Source: Vanilla planifolia (taxonomy: Eukaryota; Streptophyta; Magnoliopsida; Asparagales; Orchidaceae). Taken from it: a DNA stretch of 64,000 bases. The notes beneath the pieces are model-generated. The model was not told the DNA's origin, searched no databases, and was given only the letters and a program-made list of their open reading frames with translations. Shown here piece by piece: positions 10,288 through 23,455 of the stretch (position 1 is the stretch's first letter; each line of letters opens with the position of its first letter). The position numbers and the translations under genes are program-made. The stretch lies in assembly GCA_023846275.1 (NCBI GenBank), contig JAIUJO010000087.1, positions 79,501-143,500 of the forward strand. Reading direction: 5' to 3'.

Positions 10288-13200
10288 ATTTAATAAATAA
10301 GACAAATTTATAAGAAATATATTTTTTTTCTATGATGTTGTACCTTGACTCTAGTGTAGTACCTAGGTTGATTTGATGATCAAAGATCTTATTATAAATC
10401 TTCTTAGTATATTGGAATATAATCTTACTATACAACATATATCATTTCTTTAAATGTTTTGATTTATATTTGTTATATTAATATATAACTCTAAATCTTA
10501 TCTTGTTTGACCATTATGTGCCTTTGATTTTGTTATACTACATTAATTTAGTTTTCCTCACCACAACATTAATATTATTTAGTTTATATTAAAATAGTAA
10601 TATATTATTATTTATAATTATTTACGTTTATAATTCATAATAATTTTGAATGAGGACTAATTGAGATAAAATAAATATTGTTAAATTCATCTCGATTAAC
10701 TCTATCCATTCAAATATATATATTTTTAAGATTTTCAAATAATTTATTTTTAAAGTTTAAACATTCTTTATTAGATGTTTTAATTCATTCTAGATGAAAT
10801 ATTAGAGGATGTTGTACTTCATTTTTTAGTACCTTGGAATAGAATATTCCCATTTAATTTATCTCATTAATTAAATGTTCTTGCTTTGATTTCATTATAT
10901 TATTATATAACTCTAAATCTTCTCTCTCGTGAATATTAAATGTCTTTGATTTGATTATATTTGTTATTATTTATTCTGATTTAATTCAATAATTCACTAT
11001 AATTCTAAACAAGGTCTAATCAATATGAAGTAAACATCATTAGACTCATGTTAATAAACTTTACGTAATTAAATTTTTTTTTATTATTTTTTAAATATTA
11101 CATTTTCTTAGGTATTTATTTTTTTATAAGAAATTTTAATTTATACTTGATTTAATGATAAAAAATGATAAACACAATCTTCTTAGTATCTTAAAATGTA
11201 ATTTTCTCATATAATTTATGGTGTTCATTCAAATTTCTTTTGTTTTGATAGGTTATGTTACAATGTAACTCCAATTTTTGTCCATATTTGACCTTTACAT
11301 TTTTTTTGGCCTTATTTCATTGTCTCAATTTATCTACTTTTAGTTTTAATATATGTTTCCTTAACTTTAAAGTAATAACATTATTATTTTTTCTTATTTA
11401 ATGTGGTGATTCACAATAATTTCTAATGACATTCACCTAAGAAATAAATGTCAATGGACCCACCTTAACAAGCTCTAATAAATTAAAAATTCATTTTCAT
11501 ATTTCAAAATATTTTATTTTCTAGTATTTTATTATACTCTGCGAGATATTTTTATTTGTACTAAACTTGACCATAAGGGATGTTACCCTCGAACTCCCCA
11601 ATATCTTGGAATATAACTTTTTTGTATAATGTATCTCATTTTTTAAAATTTTTAGGTTTGATTTGGTTATATTATTATGCAACTCTAAATTCCTTATTAT
11701 TTAACCTTCAGATGTCTTTGATTTGGTTATATTACATTCTTTTAATTTATCTTTTTTCAATTTTAATTTTTATTTACTTATTATTAAAAAATAATTTATT
11801 ATTATTTATGCTTATTCAATTTGGTAAATAGTTTATAAATTTAAATGAGGTTTGATGGAGACAAGACAAACATTTTTAGAATCATCTAAATGAGCTTAAT
11901 TTAAGTTTATATTTTTTATATTTATTTTAATATTTTTATTTTTTTGGATATGCTTTGTGTGAATTTTTAGCTTTGCATATGATTTAATGATTGGTAATAT
12001 TACACATGATATCATTAATATCTTATAATGTAGCTTTTCGATATGATTTTTCTTATGCATTAAAAATCTTTACTTTGATTTTGATATATTGTAATTAAAA
12101 TATTAATCTCCTTTTGCTGGATGTTTATAATGCTTTGAGTTGGTTATATTATATTACTTCAATCTATCTCGTTTCAATTTTGATACATTTATACTCAATA
12201 TAAACATAATAATTTATAATTTATTTTTATTTTTTTCTTTTGTAATTCACTGTAATTCTAAATAAGGTTAGATGAAGATGTAATAAATGTTATTGAATTC
12301 ACTTTAACAAGGTTTATTTAATTACTTATTCATTTTATCAATTTAGATATTTAAATTTTTAGTTTTTTTAGCATGTTCAATGTGATATTTTGAATCATAC
12401 CTTATTTGATGAACAAAGTTGTTATGCTCAATCTCTTTAGTATTTTGAAATAAAATTGTCTAGCACAATTTATCTCATGTTTTCAAATTTTTTGAGTTAA
12501 TTTGGTTGTATTGTTGTCAAACTCTAAATCTCATCACATTTGACTTTTCATATCTTTAGTTTTATTATGCTACATTTCTTTAAATTATGTAATTTCATCT
12601 TTAATGAATTAATTAGAGTAATAATTTATTATTATTTATATTTATTTAATTTGCTATTTAGCAATAATTCCAAATGAGGTTTTGAAATAACAACTCTGGA
12701 ATTTTAAATTTTTTTTAGAGTTTTAGTATGTTGTAAGAGACATTTTGATTTGTACTATTTAAAAAAACATGTTTCACTTCATCTCATTAGTGTCTTGGAA
12801 GCAATGTTTCCATAAAATTTATCTAATTTTTTTAAAAAAATTTTCAATTTAATTTGAATGTAGTATTGTGAAACTCTAATTCTCCTATCATGTGGCCTTT
12901 ATATTTTATTGATTTGGTTATATTTTATTACTTTAATTTTTTTTATTTTAGTTTTAATATATGAAAATAATAATATATTATTATTTATTGATATTTAGTT
13001 TTGGGTTGTTATACCATGCAAAGCCTGATCAAGACAAAAAAACGTTAATGGAGAAGTGTCGATGTCCTTTATTTATTTAAATAATAATTTTTTATTTTTA
13101 AGTATTTTCTTTTTTTGGGTATTAGAATGCTTGTTTGATGATAGGGGTGTTACAATCATTCTCTTTGTTGGTGTGAGCATTCTAATACAATTTATCTCAT

Positions 13201-16200
13201 TTGTTTAAATGTTTATGTTTTATTTCTTTATATTATTAGGTACCTAAATCTCCTCCCGTGTGACCATTACATCACCTTGATTTATCTTATTTTTGTTTTA
13301 AAAGTGTTTACATAAAATTTAAATAATAATTTATCACTATTTATTCTTATTTTGTTTGGTAATTTTTAGTACTTTTGAACGAGGTTTAAACGAGAGAAAT
13401 AAGAGTCGTGGAAAAAATCTTGGCATGCTTTATTGAATTACATAATTATATTTTTTGAAATATTTTCTTTTCTAATGTATTAACATTTTATGAGACATTT
13501 TTAATCATACCTTATTTGATAATTGAGGATGTTACACTTGATCTTCTTAGCATCTTGAAATGTAACATTCTTATATTATTTATCTTATTTTTTCAAGTTG
13601 TTTTTGATTTTATTATGTTGTTATGTTACTCAAAATCTCTTATTCTATAATTGTTTCTATGTTATGATTTAGTTATATTATATTATATCTATTTTTCTCA
13701 TTTAATTTTTAATATACATATTTATTTAATATTAAAATATTAATTTACTATTATTCATGCTTATTTTGTTTGATAATTCATAGTAATTACAAACTAGGTT
13801 TGATAAAAAGAAATATTGTTAGATATTTTTACAGTCAATATCTAGTTAAATATTCATATTCATAATTATTTTTTTTATTATTTATGCTTTTTTAAAATTG
13901 TACATAATGTTTTTCTATAGTGTTGGCAACATTCAAGAAATTTTGATTCGTGGCTTATTTTTTATTGAGGATGGTACAGTTAATCTTCTTTGTATTGTTA
14001 AATACAACTTTCCTGTATAGCTTAGCAACTTTTTTCAAAATTTTCAATTTTAGTTCATTTTATTATCATGAAACTTTAGTTCTCTTTTTTGTGCAAGCTT
14101 TATATCACATTGATTTGGGAGTTCATTTAATTTCAACTTTAATATAAATTATTTGACATTAAAAAAATAATTTATTATTGTTAATGCTTATTTAGTTTGA
14201 TAATTTGTAGTAATTCTAGCCAACTTTTGATCAAGATGAAAAGGAGTGCCAATGGACTCAACTCTACAAGCTTTACCTAATTAAATATTCATATTCATGT
14301 TTTTATATATTTTACTTTCTATAAATTTTTCAAACTTTGTGAGATATTCATACTTGTTGTGATAATCGAGGCTGTTACACTCCATCATCAAACTTTCTTA
14401 GAATACAACTTTACCATATAATTTATCTCAATTTTTTATAGTTTTTTTCTTTGATTTTGTTATATTTCTATGACACTATAACTTTACTATTATGCGATGT
14501 TTACACCTTCTAATTTGATTATATTACATTGCTTCAATCGAGGCATAATTAAGGTTTGATCCTAATGAAACAAAAGATTTTTGACTAATTTGATGAGCTT
14601 TATGAAAGAAAATATTAATTTTTATATTTTTGAATATTCTTTTCTATAATTTTCGCATGCTTTAAATGACATCTAGATTCTTATCCAATTTCAGAGATTC
14701 TTATCTAATTTCATGATCGAGGATTTTACACTCGATTTACTTAGTATATTGGAATGTAATTTTCTCATATAATTTCTCTCATTCTTCCAAAGTTTATATT
14801 TTGATTTGGTTATGTAACTTTGTAATTCTAAATCTCCTCTTGTGTAATTCACTCCATACTCTTAATATCTTAGAATGCAACTTTTTGGTACAATTTATCT
14901 AATTTTTTCAAAACTTTATCTTTAATATATATATAATTATATAATATTAAAATAATAATAATTGTTATTATTTATGATTATTTAATTTGATAATTTTTTA
15001 TAATTGTAAAATGGTTCTAATCAAGTTTGAACAAATGTCATTGTACTCTTCTCGATGTTTTCTATCCAGTTAAATTTCATATTTATATTTTTTACTATTT
15101 TATTTTCATTGTTTTTCGCATGCTTTATAAGACATTTGAATTCATAACTTATATGGTAGTCTCGAATGTCACACTCATTCTCCAAAGTATCTTGGATTGT
15201 AACTTTGTCATATAAGTTACCTTATTTCTTAAATGTTTTTCTATGATTTTATTATGTCACTATGTACCTCTAAATCTCATCTCATGCTTCATTTATGTCG
15301 CATTAATTTAGTTTTATTTAATTAATTTAATTTATCACATTTTAGCCTTAGTATTTTTTTAAATATTAAAAAATATTATTATTATTATTTATGCCTATTT
15401 AAATTGGAAATTAAAAAATAAGTCTAAACTATGTCTGATGGAGACAAAACAAAAATTGTCTAACTCATTTCGATGATCTCTATCTAATTAAATAATTTTT
15501 TGATTTTTTCAATATTTTATCTTTTAGGGCATTGTAATGTGTTATAAGATATTTTGATTGAAACCTATTTGAATGATCGATAATGATACAGTTATTCTAC
15601 TTATCATCTTTGATTTTAACTTTTGCATATAATTTTATTTTATTTCTAAAAAGTTTTGCTTTGTTTGGTAATGTTACAGTACACCTGTAAATCTTAACAC
15701 ATGCTACATTTATATTTCTTTGATTTGGTTATATCACATTACATATATTTATTTTTTTTTTCTTTAACATATATTTATTTAATATTAAAATTATAATGTC
15801 ATTATTTTTGCTTATTTGTTTTACTAATTTCTACGAATTCCAAAAAAGGTATTATGATGACAAAATAAACATTGTACTCATCTCGATGAGTTTTATCCAA
15901 TTCAATATATAAGTTTATTTTTTTTCTAAAATTTTGATGTGTTTTATTAGAAATTTGGATTTACACTTGAACTTTTGATCGAAGATGCTACAACCATTGA
16001 ATTCAACTTTTGCATGTAGTGTATCTCATTTTTTAAACTTTTTCGTTTTAATTTTATTATGTTACTATGTTGCTTTAAATTTCCTCTCATGTGACACTTA
16101 TATCACATTTTTATATATTATATTATTTTAATTTATATTATTTTAGATCTAATAATATATTTAATTAAAATGAAATAATAATTTATTATTATTTATCTTT

Positions 16201-17540
16201 ATTTACTTTTGTAATTCATAGTAACTCCAAATGAGATTTGATATAAGTTAAACAAACTCATTAGACTCATCTTGGTGAACTCAATCCAATTAATTATACT
16301 TTTTTTATATTATTAAAAAATTTATTTTCTTTTTTTTGGTACTCTTTATGTGATATTTTGATTCGTACCTAATATGACGAATGAGGATGTTATACCAATC
16401 TCCTTAGTATCATAGAATGATGTGTATAACTCTTGACCTCCACTAATTTGACATTTACAATACTTTCATTTATTTATATTATATATTTTCAGTTTATATT
16501 ATTTTAACTTCAATATATAATTACTTAATATTAAAATAATACGTTAATTTTATTTATGCCTATTTAATTAAATAATTTATAATAATTCCAAGTAGGATTT
16601 GATGGAGATGAAACAAGCATCAATGAACTTATCATGACAAGTTCTATCAAATTAAATATAACATTTTATGTTTTTAAAAAAATATGTTTTCGAGTTTTTT
16701 GAAATACTTTATGAGAAATTATTATTTGTGCATGCTATGATAATCGAGGATGATAAACTCGGTCTCCTTATTATCTTGGAATGCAACTTTGTCGTATAAT
16801 TTATCTCATTTTTTTCAAATGTTTTGCCTTTGTTTTTTATATTGCAATGTAATCTCCTTTTATGTGATGTTTACATCAATTCATTTGGATACATTGCATT
16901 GCTTAAACATATCTTATTTTACCAATAGTTTTTTTTAACTTAATATTAAAATAATAATTTATTAATATTTGTTTTTAATTACCCTGGTAACCATAGTTAT
17001 TCCAAATGAGGTCTAATGAGGAATAAACAAATGTCCTTGGACTCATACAAACAACTTTTATCCAATTAAATATGCATTTTTATATATATTTAAATATTTT
17101 ATTTTCTATAATTTTGAGACACTTTAGAAGATTTTTTTATTTGCAACAATTTAAATCATCGAGATTTTTACACTTGATCTTCTTAAGAACATGGAATGTT
17201 GCTTTCCCATAAAATTTATACCATTTTCTTAAAATATTTTATTTGATTTGCTTATATTACTATGAAATTCTAATTCTCCTTATTTTTTACCATTACATAT
17301 TATTAATTTCAATATATTATATTGATTCAATTTATCATATTTTAGCTTTAATATATATATATATATAGTTAGTAATAAAATAATAATTTATTATTATTTA
17401 TGTTTAACTACTTTATTAATTCGTCATAATTTCTTTGCAAGCTCTTCATTATTATTTTTTTAAAATATTAAATTTTCTAAGATTTTGGTATGTTTTATGA
17501 GATATTTTGATTTAAATTGCATTTTATCATTGATGTTATA
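10288..17540 (+). repeat. 400-bp AT-rich satellite, block A (forward)
   Basis: Highly diverged tandem monomers, here in the T-rich orientation. Sites matching the anchor GATGTTACACT..ATCTCCTTAG fall near 10,806, 11,170, 11,577, 11,996, 12,420, 12,768, 13,145, 13,530, 13,968, 14,369, 14,719, 15,168, 15,580, 15,985, 16,391, 16,747 and 17,162. Spacing is about 350-450 bp with a mean near 397. Other recurring boxes in order are TTTGATTTGGTTATATTAC, TTAATATTAAAATAATAATT, TTATTATTATTTATGCTTAT, CCAAATGAGGTCTGAT, AACAAACATCATTGGACTCA and TATCCAATTAAATATTCAT. Indels are common and no two neighbours are near-identical, so the array is old and not recently homogenised. Short open frames of 60-83 codons appear by chance. 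No gene seen. Confidence 0.92.
14715..14737 (+). other. Conserved dyad in the satellite monomer (example)
   Basis: GATCGAG, a 9-bp spacer, then CTCGATT, at the start of one monomer. The same arrangement with the same 9-bp spacer appears in reverse-orientation copies at 18,540-18,562 and 37,323-37,345. Across copies the CpG often reads TG or CA, as expected for decay of methylated CpG. It may bind a protein or simply be a fossil of the founder sequence. Confidence 0.6.
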
Positions 17541-20500
17541 TAAAAATAATTATTTTTTTAAGTTCATCAATATAAGTCAAACATAATAATAAATTATTTT
17601 GTAAATATTAAATAAATATTTATTAAAGCTAAAATAAGATAAATTATAGTAATGTAATTAACCAAATTAATGAGATATATGTCACATAAGAGGTGAATCA
17701 GAGTTTCATAGTAATATCACCAAATCAAAATACAAAATTTGAAAAAATTTGTTAAATTGTAATCAAAAGTAGCATTTTATGACACTAAGGAGATTGAGTG
17801 TAACATCATATCATAAAAATTAAAAATTAATTACAAAATACTCATAAAATATGCTAAAACTTTAGGAAATAAAATACTTGAAAATATAAAAAAGGTTAAT
17901 TGGTTAATTCTTATCGAGATGAGTATAATGATGTCTATTTTGTCATGATCGAACTACATTTGGAATTATTATAAATTTAAAAAATAAATGAACATAAAAA
18001 ATCATAACTTATTATTTTAATAAAAAGTAAATTTATAATAGTGCTATAATAAAACAAATTGAAAGAGTTTAAGTGTGACTTAATGGTCACATGAGAGAAA
18101 ACTTAATTTTTCATGGTAATATAACCAAATAAAATTGAAAATTTTGAAAAAATGAGATAAATTGTATGGAAAATTTGCATTTCAAGGCACTAAGGAGAAA
18201 GAGTGCAAGATCCTCAATCGTCAAATCATGTATGAATCAAAATGGCTCTTCAAGCATACCCAACCACAAAAACTAAAATATTTAATAATATAAAAATAAA
18301 TATATGGTTTAGTAAAGTTTGTTCATATGAGTCCAATAATATATGTATTATTTCAATTGGCGTTACTATGAATAACCAAAAAAATAATAATAAAAAACAA
18401 TAAAATATTACTAGAAAGTAATATAAAGGTCAAACAAAAAGACATTAATAATTACAAAACATATATTGCCATATTGAAGTAAAACATTTGAGTAACGAGA
18501 TAAATTTCTCGAAAAAATTGCATTTTATAATACTAAGGAGATTGAGCCTAACATCCTCGATCGCCATATTTGTTATGAAATGAATTATGTCATAAGTCAT
18601 GCTTAAACATTAGAAAATAAAGAATTGAAAAATATAAGATGAATATTTAGATGGATAAATTTTTATGAGGCAAGTTTAACGACATTTATTTTGTGTTGAT
18701 CTAATATCATTTGGAATTACTACGAATTATAAAATTAAAAGCATAAAAAATTACATAAATTATTTTTTAATATTTTATAACTCTATGCTAAAACTAAAAT
18801 GAGAAAAATTTATGTAATATGACATAACAAAATAAAAAGGAAAAATATAAATATATGAGATAAATGGTAAAAAAATGCATTCTAAAATAATATGTTGATC
18901 AAGTGTAGCATCATTAATCCTTAAACCAGGTGCAAATCAAAATGTCTTATAAAGAAAGCCAAAGCCATTGAAAATATAATATTTAAAAATGACATTTTTT
19001 TCATCTTAATTGCACATCGTTTTGAATTATTAAAAATTACTAAATTAAATAAGCATATATAATAATGTAAAATAACTAAATCAAAGCAATATAAAGGTCA
19101 TGTAAGAGTATATTTTAAACTACATTGTAATATAACAAAATAAATTTAAAATAATTTAAGACATGTAAAAAATTGTATGAAAAAGTTACATTCCAAGTTA
19201 TAATGTAGATCAAGTGTAACATCCTTAGTCAAAAAATGAAGTACAAATCTAAATAATTCATCAACCATGCATAAATATAAAAAAATAGATGTTTTAATAA
19301 TAAAAATAAATATTGTTTTGTTGCAACTCTTTAAGAGGAGTCTAACAAAGCTTTTTTCATGATTGGACCTCATTTAAAAGTTTTGCATATTACTAATGTA
19401 GATAAACATAAACAATAATAAATTATTATTTTAATATTAAATAAGTATATATTAAATTTTAAATGAGACAAATTGAATTATTAAAATATAACCAAATTCA
19501 AGGGATTTAAATGTTAAGAAATGATTTAGAGTTACAAAATAATATAAACAAATTAAAACAAAAACTTTTAAAAAATGAGATAAATTGTATGACAAAAGTT
19601 ACACTCTTAAATACTAAGGAGATCGAGTGAGACCAACACATTCGTTCAATAAGGTACAAATCAAAATACCTTGTAGAGCATACTAAAACCATAGAAAATA
19701 AAATATTGTACATTTTGAACAAACCAAAGTGAAATAAATATTACACTAGATGAGATTTATAGTTACATTATAATACAACCTAATAAAATTAAAAAACTTG
19801 AAGAGTAAGTTAAATTGTACTAGTAAGTTGCATTCTTAGATACAACCAAGATCAAACATAACATCATCGATTTTAAAATATGAGTATTGTGCCATCAATC
19901 AAATTGACTCATATAGTGTACCAAGACCCAACAAAATAAAATATCTAAAAACATAAAAATGAATATATAGTTTAGTATAGTTCATTGAGACGAGCCCAAA
20001 GACATTTGTGTCATCTTGTTTGAACCTCATTTGGAGTTACTGTGAATTACCAAACAAAAAACTCATAAATAATAATTTAATATTAGGAAATGAAAGTAAT
20101 GCAAAGGTTAAAAATAAAGTGATTAAGAGTTTTATAAAACTATTAATGAAATCAAATTGAAACATTTAGAGAAATCAAATAAATTAAGAAGGAAAGTTGC
20201 TTCCAAAGATGTTAAGCAGTTTGGACATAACATCCTTGATCATTAAATTTGGTAAAAAATTAAAATAACTTGTAAATCATTCTTTAACATTAGAAAAAAT
20301 ATTTAAAAATATAAAGCTTATATTAAGCAGGATAAAACATGTCGAGATCAATCTAATTATGCTTGTTTCATCTCTATTAAACATGCTTTAGAATTACTAC
20401 AAATTACCAAAATAGTATGCATAAATAATAATATATTATCAATTTAATAATAAGTAAATATATTTTAAAAAATAAGAGATGTAATGGTAAGATGATTAGA

Positions 20501-23455
20501 ACTTTGGAGTTACTTACTAGTATAATTAAATCAATGAAAAAATATAAATAAATATGATAAATCATACAAAAACTTTGCATTCAAAAATAATATGGAGATA
20601 AAGTACAACATCCTTGATCATAATATCATGCATGAATCATAATACCTCATAAAGAATGCTAAAACACTACAAAAAAATTTAGGAATAAAAATTTAAATAA
20701 TTGATTACATTTAATAGCTCATCAAGGTGAGTTCAATGATTTTTTTGTCTCACTTGGACATTCTTTGGTATTACTGTAAATTACATTAATAGATACTAAA
20801 GCTGAAAATTAGATAAATTAAAGTAATGTAATATAACCAAGTCAATGCAATGTAAAGATCATAAAAAAATATATTTAGAGGCACATTATAATATTAACAA
20901 ATATAATAAAATAATTTTAAAAATTACTTAAAATGTATGGAAAAGTTGTATTACAAGATGCTAAGGAAATTTAGTGCAACATCCTCGACCATCTAATTAG
21001 GTACGAAACAAAATATCTTATTAAGCATATTAAGACTCTAAAAAAAATATTTTGGGAAAAAAATGAAAATGAATATATAATTGGATAGAGCTCATCGAGA
21101 CAAGTCCAACAACATTTTCTTCATCTGGAAAAATCCTCTTCTAGAATTAGTACTAATTACTAAAGTAAATAACCATAAATAATAATAAGTTATTATTTTA
21201 ATATAAAATAAATTATCATTTTAATATTAAGTAAATATATGGTAAATATTAAATGAGATAAATTAAGATGATATAAAGTTGAATAGTGATGTAACAAATT
21301 TAAAATAAATTTTTTAAGAACTAAAAAAATTTGGCGAGAAAATTACATTCCAAGATACTAAGAATATTGAGTGCAGCATCCTCGATCATCATATCATGTA
21401 CAAAGACAAATGTTTCATGAAATATGTAAAAACTAAAGAGAATTAAAGCACCTTTAGATGAGTCTAATGACATTTGTTTTATCTTGATCGTATCTCATTT
21501 ATAATTGCTTCAAATTACTAAAAAAATGAGTTTAAACAATTATAAATTAATATTTTAATGTTATCTAAGTGTATACTAAAGAAAAATTAAGATAAATTAA
21601 AGTAATATAATGATCACACTATAAGAGATTTAGAGATAAATTGTAAAATAACCAAACCAAAATGAAACATTCGAAGAGATGTGAAAAACTATATGTGAAT
21701 GGTAAATTTCAAGATAATAAGGAGTTCAATGGTGCATCCTTGATTGCAAAGTTAGGTATGAATTAAAATATTTCATAAAGCATGCTAAAACCACTAAAAA
21801 TGAAGTATTTAAAAGTTAAAAAAATAGAAATCTAATTTCTTAAAGCTAGTGAAAATAAGTCCAATCATGTTAGTTCCATCTTGATTGAACCTAGCTTTGA
21901 ATTACTATGAATTAGAAAATTTAATATACAAAAAATAAAAAAATAATAAAAAAAATTAATATTTTAATATTAAATAAATTTATATTAAACCTAAATTATG
22001 ATAAATTTAAGTAATGTAATTTAACTAAATTAAAAAACATTTGAAGAAAGGTGATAAATTGTATAGGACAGTTACCTTGCATGATACTAAGATGATAAAG
22101 TGCAACATCTTCAATTATTAAATAAGGTACGAATAAGAATGCCTAAGTAAAAAATATTCAAAAATATACAAATAAATATCTAATTAAATAGTTCTTATTA
22201 AAGAATTGTTTAATGGTATTTGTTGTCTTGATAAGACAACATTTAGAATTACTATTAATTAGCTAATTAAATGAAAAAATGATAATGAAATAATATTTAA
22301 ATATTATGTAAACTTATATTAAAACTAAATATTTATAAAACTATATAATATAATATAAACAAATCAACATAATATAAAGGTCACAAGAGAGAAGTTTAAG
22401 TTACATAGTAATTGAACAAAATTAAAAAGTTGTATAAGAAAGTTGCACTCCAAAGTTCTCAATTGATCAAGTGTAACATTCTTAACTATCAGATCATGTA
22501 TGAATCAAAATGTGTCATAAAGTGCGAAAAAAAATTTGAAATAAATTATTTAAAAATTAAAAAAATATTTTATTGGATAAATCTCATCAAGATGACTCCA
22601 ATAATATTTATTTGATCATAATAAAGCCTTGTTAGGAATTTCTTTTCATCAACAAATTAAACAAAAAATAAATTACTATATTAATATAAAGTAAATTTCT
22701 TTAAAGTTGAAAGGAGATGAATCAAAGTAATCTAATTTATGATACAAAATGATGTAAAGGTTACACCAGAGAAGATTTAAGGATATCAAGTATAACATCC
22801 TCAATCATTGTATCATGTACAAATCAAAATATCTTGTAAAATATGCCAAAGCACTACAAAATAAATATTTAAAAGAATTAAAAAAAATAATATTTACTTG
22901 AATAGAACTCATTGAGAAGAGCCCAATGATATTTGTTTTATCTCAGTCAAACCTTGTTTAGAGTTATTATGAATTACTAAAATAAATAAGAATATGTAAT
23001 AATAAATTTATATTAAAGTTAAAATTTGATAAATTAAAACAATATAATATAACCTAATCAAAATGTTGTAATGGTAAAATGAGAGAAATTTTAGAGTTAC
23101 ATAGTAGTATAACAAAATAAAAAACAATTTAAAGAAAGGTGATAAATATTATTGAAAAGTTGCATTTCAAGGTTCTAAGGTGATCTTGTGTTACATGCTC
23201 CATCATCTTATCAACTAAAAATCAAAATATCTTATAAAATATACTAAAAACTATGAAAAACAGTGTATTTAAAAAAAATACAAAAAATAAATATTTAATT
23301 TGATAAAGCATGTTAACATAAGTCCAATAATGTTTATTCTATCTTAGTTAAACCTCATTTAGATTTGCTACAAATTAAAACAGTAAATAAGCTTAAATAT
23401 TAAATTACTATTTTAATTTTAAGTAAATATATAATAAATATTAATTGAGTTGCAA
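17541..23455 (-). repeat. 400-bp AT-rich satellite, block B (reverse)
   Basis: The same monomer family as block A but inverted: boxes now read ATATAACCAAATCAAAG, TTATTTTAATATTAAGTAAA, GATCGAGTGTAACATCCT and ATTTGGAATTACTATGAATT. The polarity switch lies between the last forward box (GATGTTATA, about 17,534) and the first reverse box (CATAATAATAAATTATT, about 17,582). Monomers vary in length and several lack internal boxes. No gene or intact mobile element seen, and open frames of at most about 75 codons look random. Confidence 0.9.
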
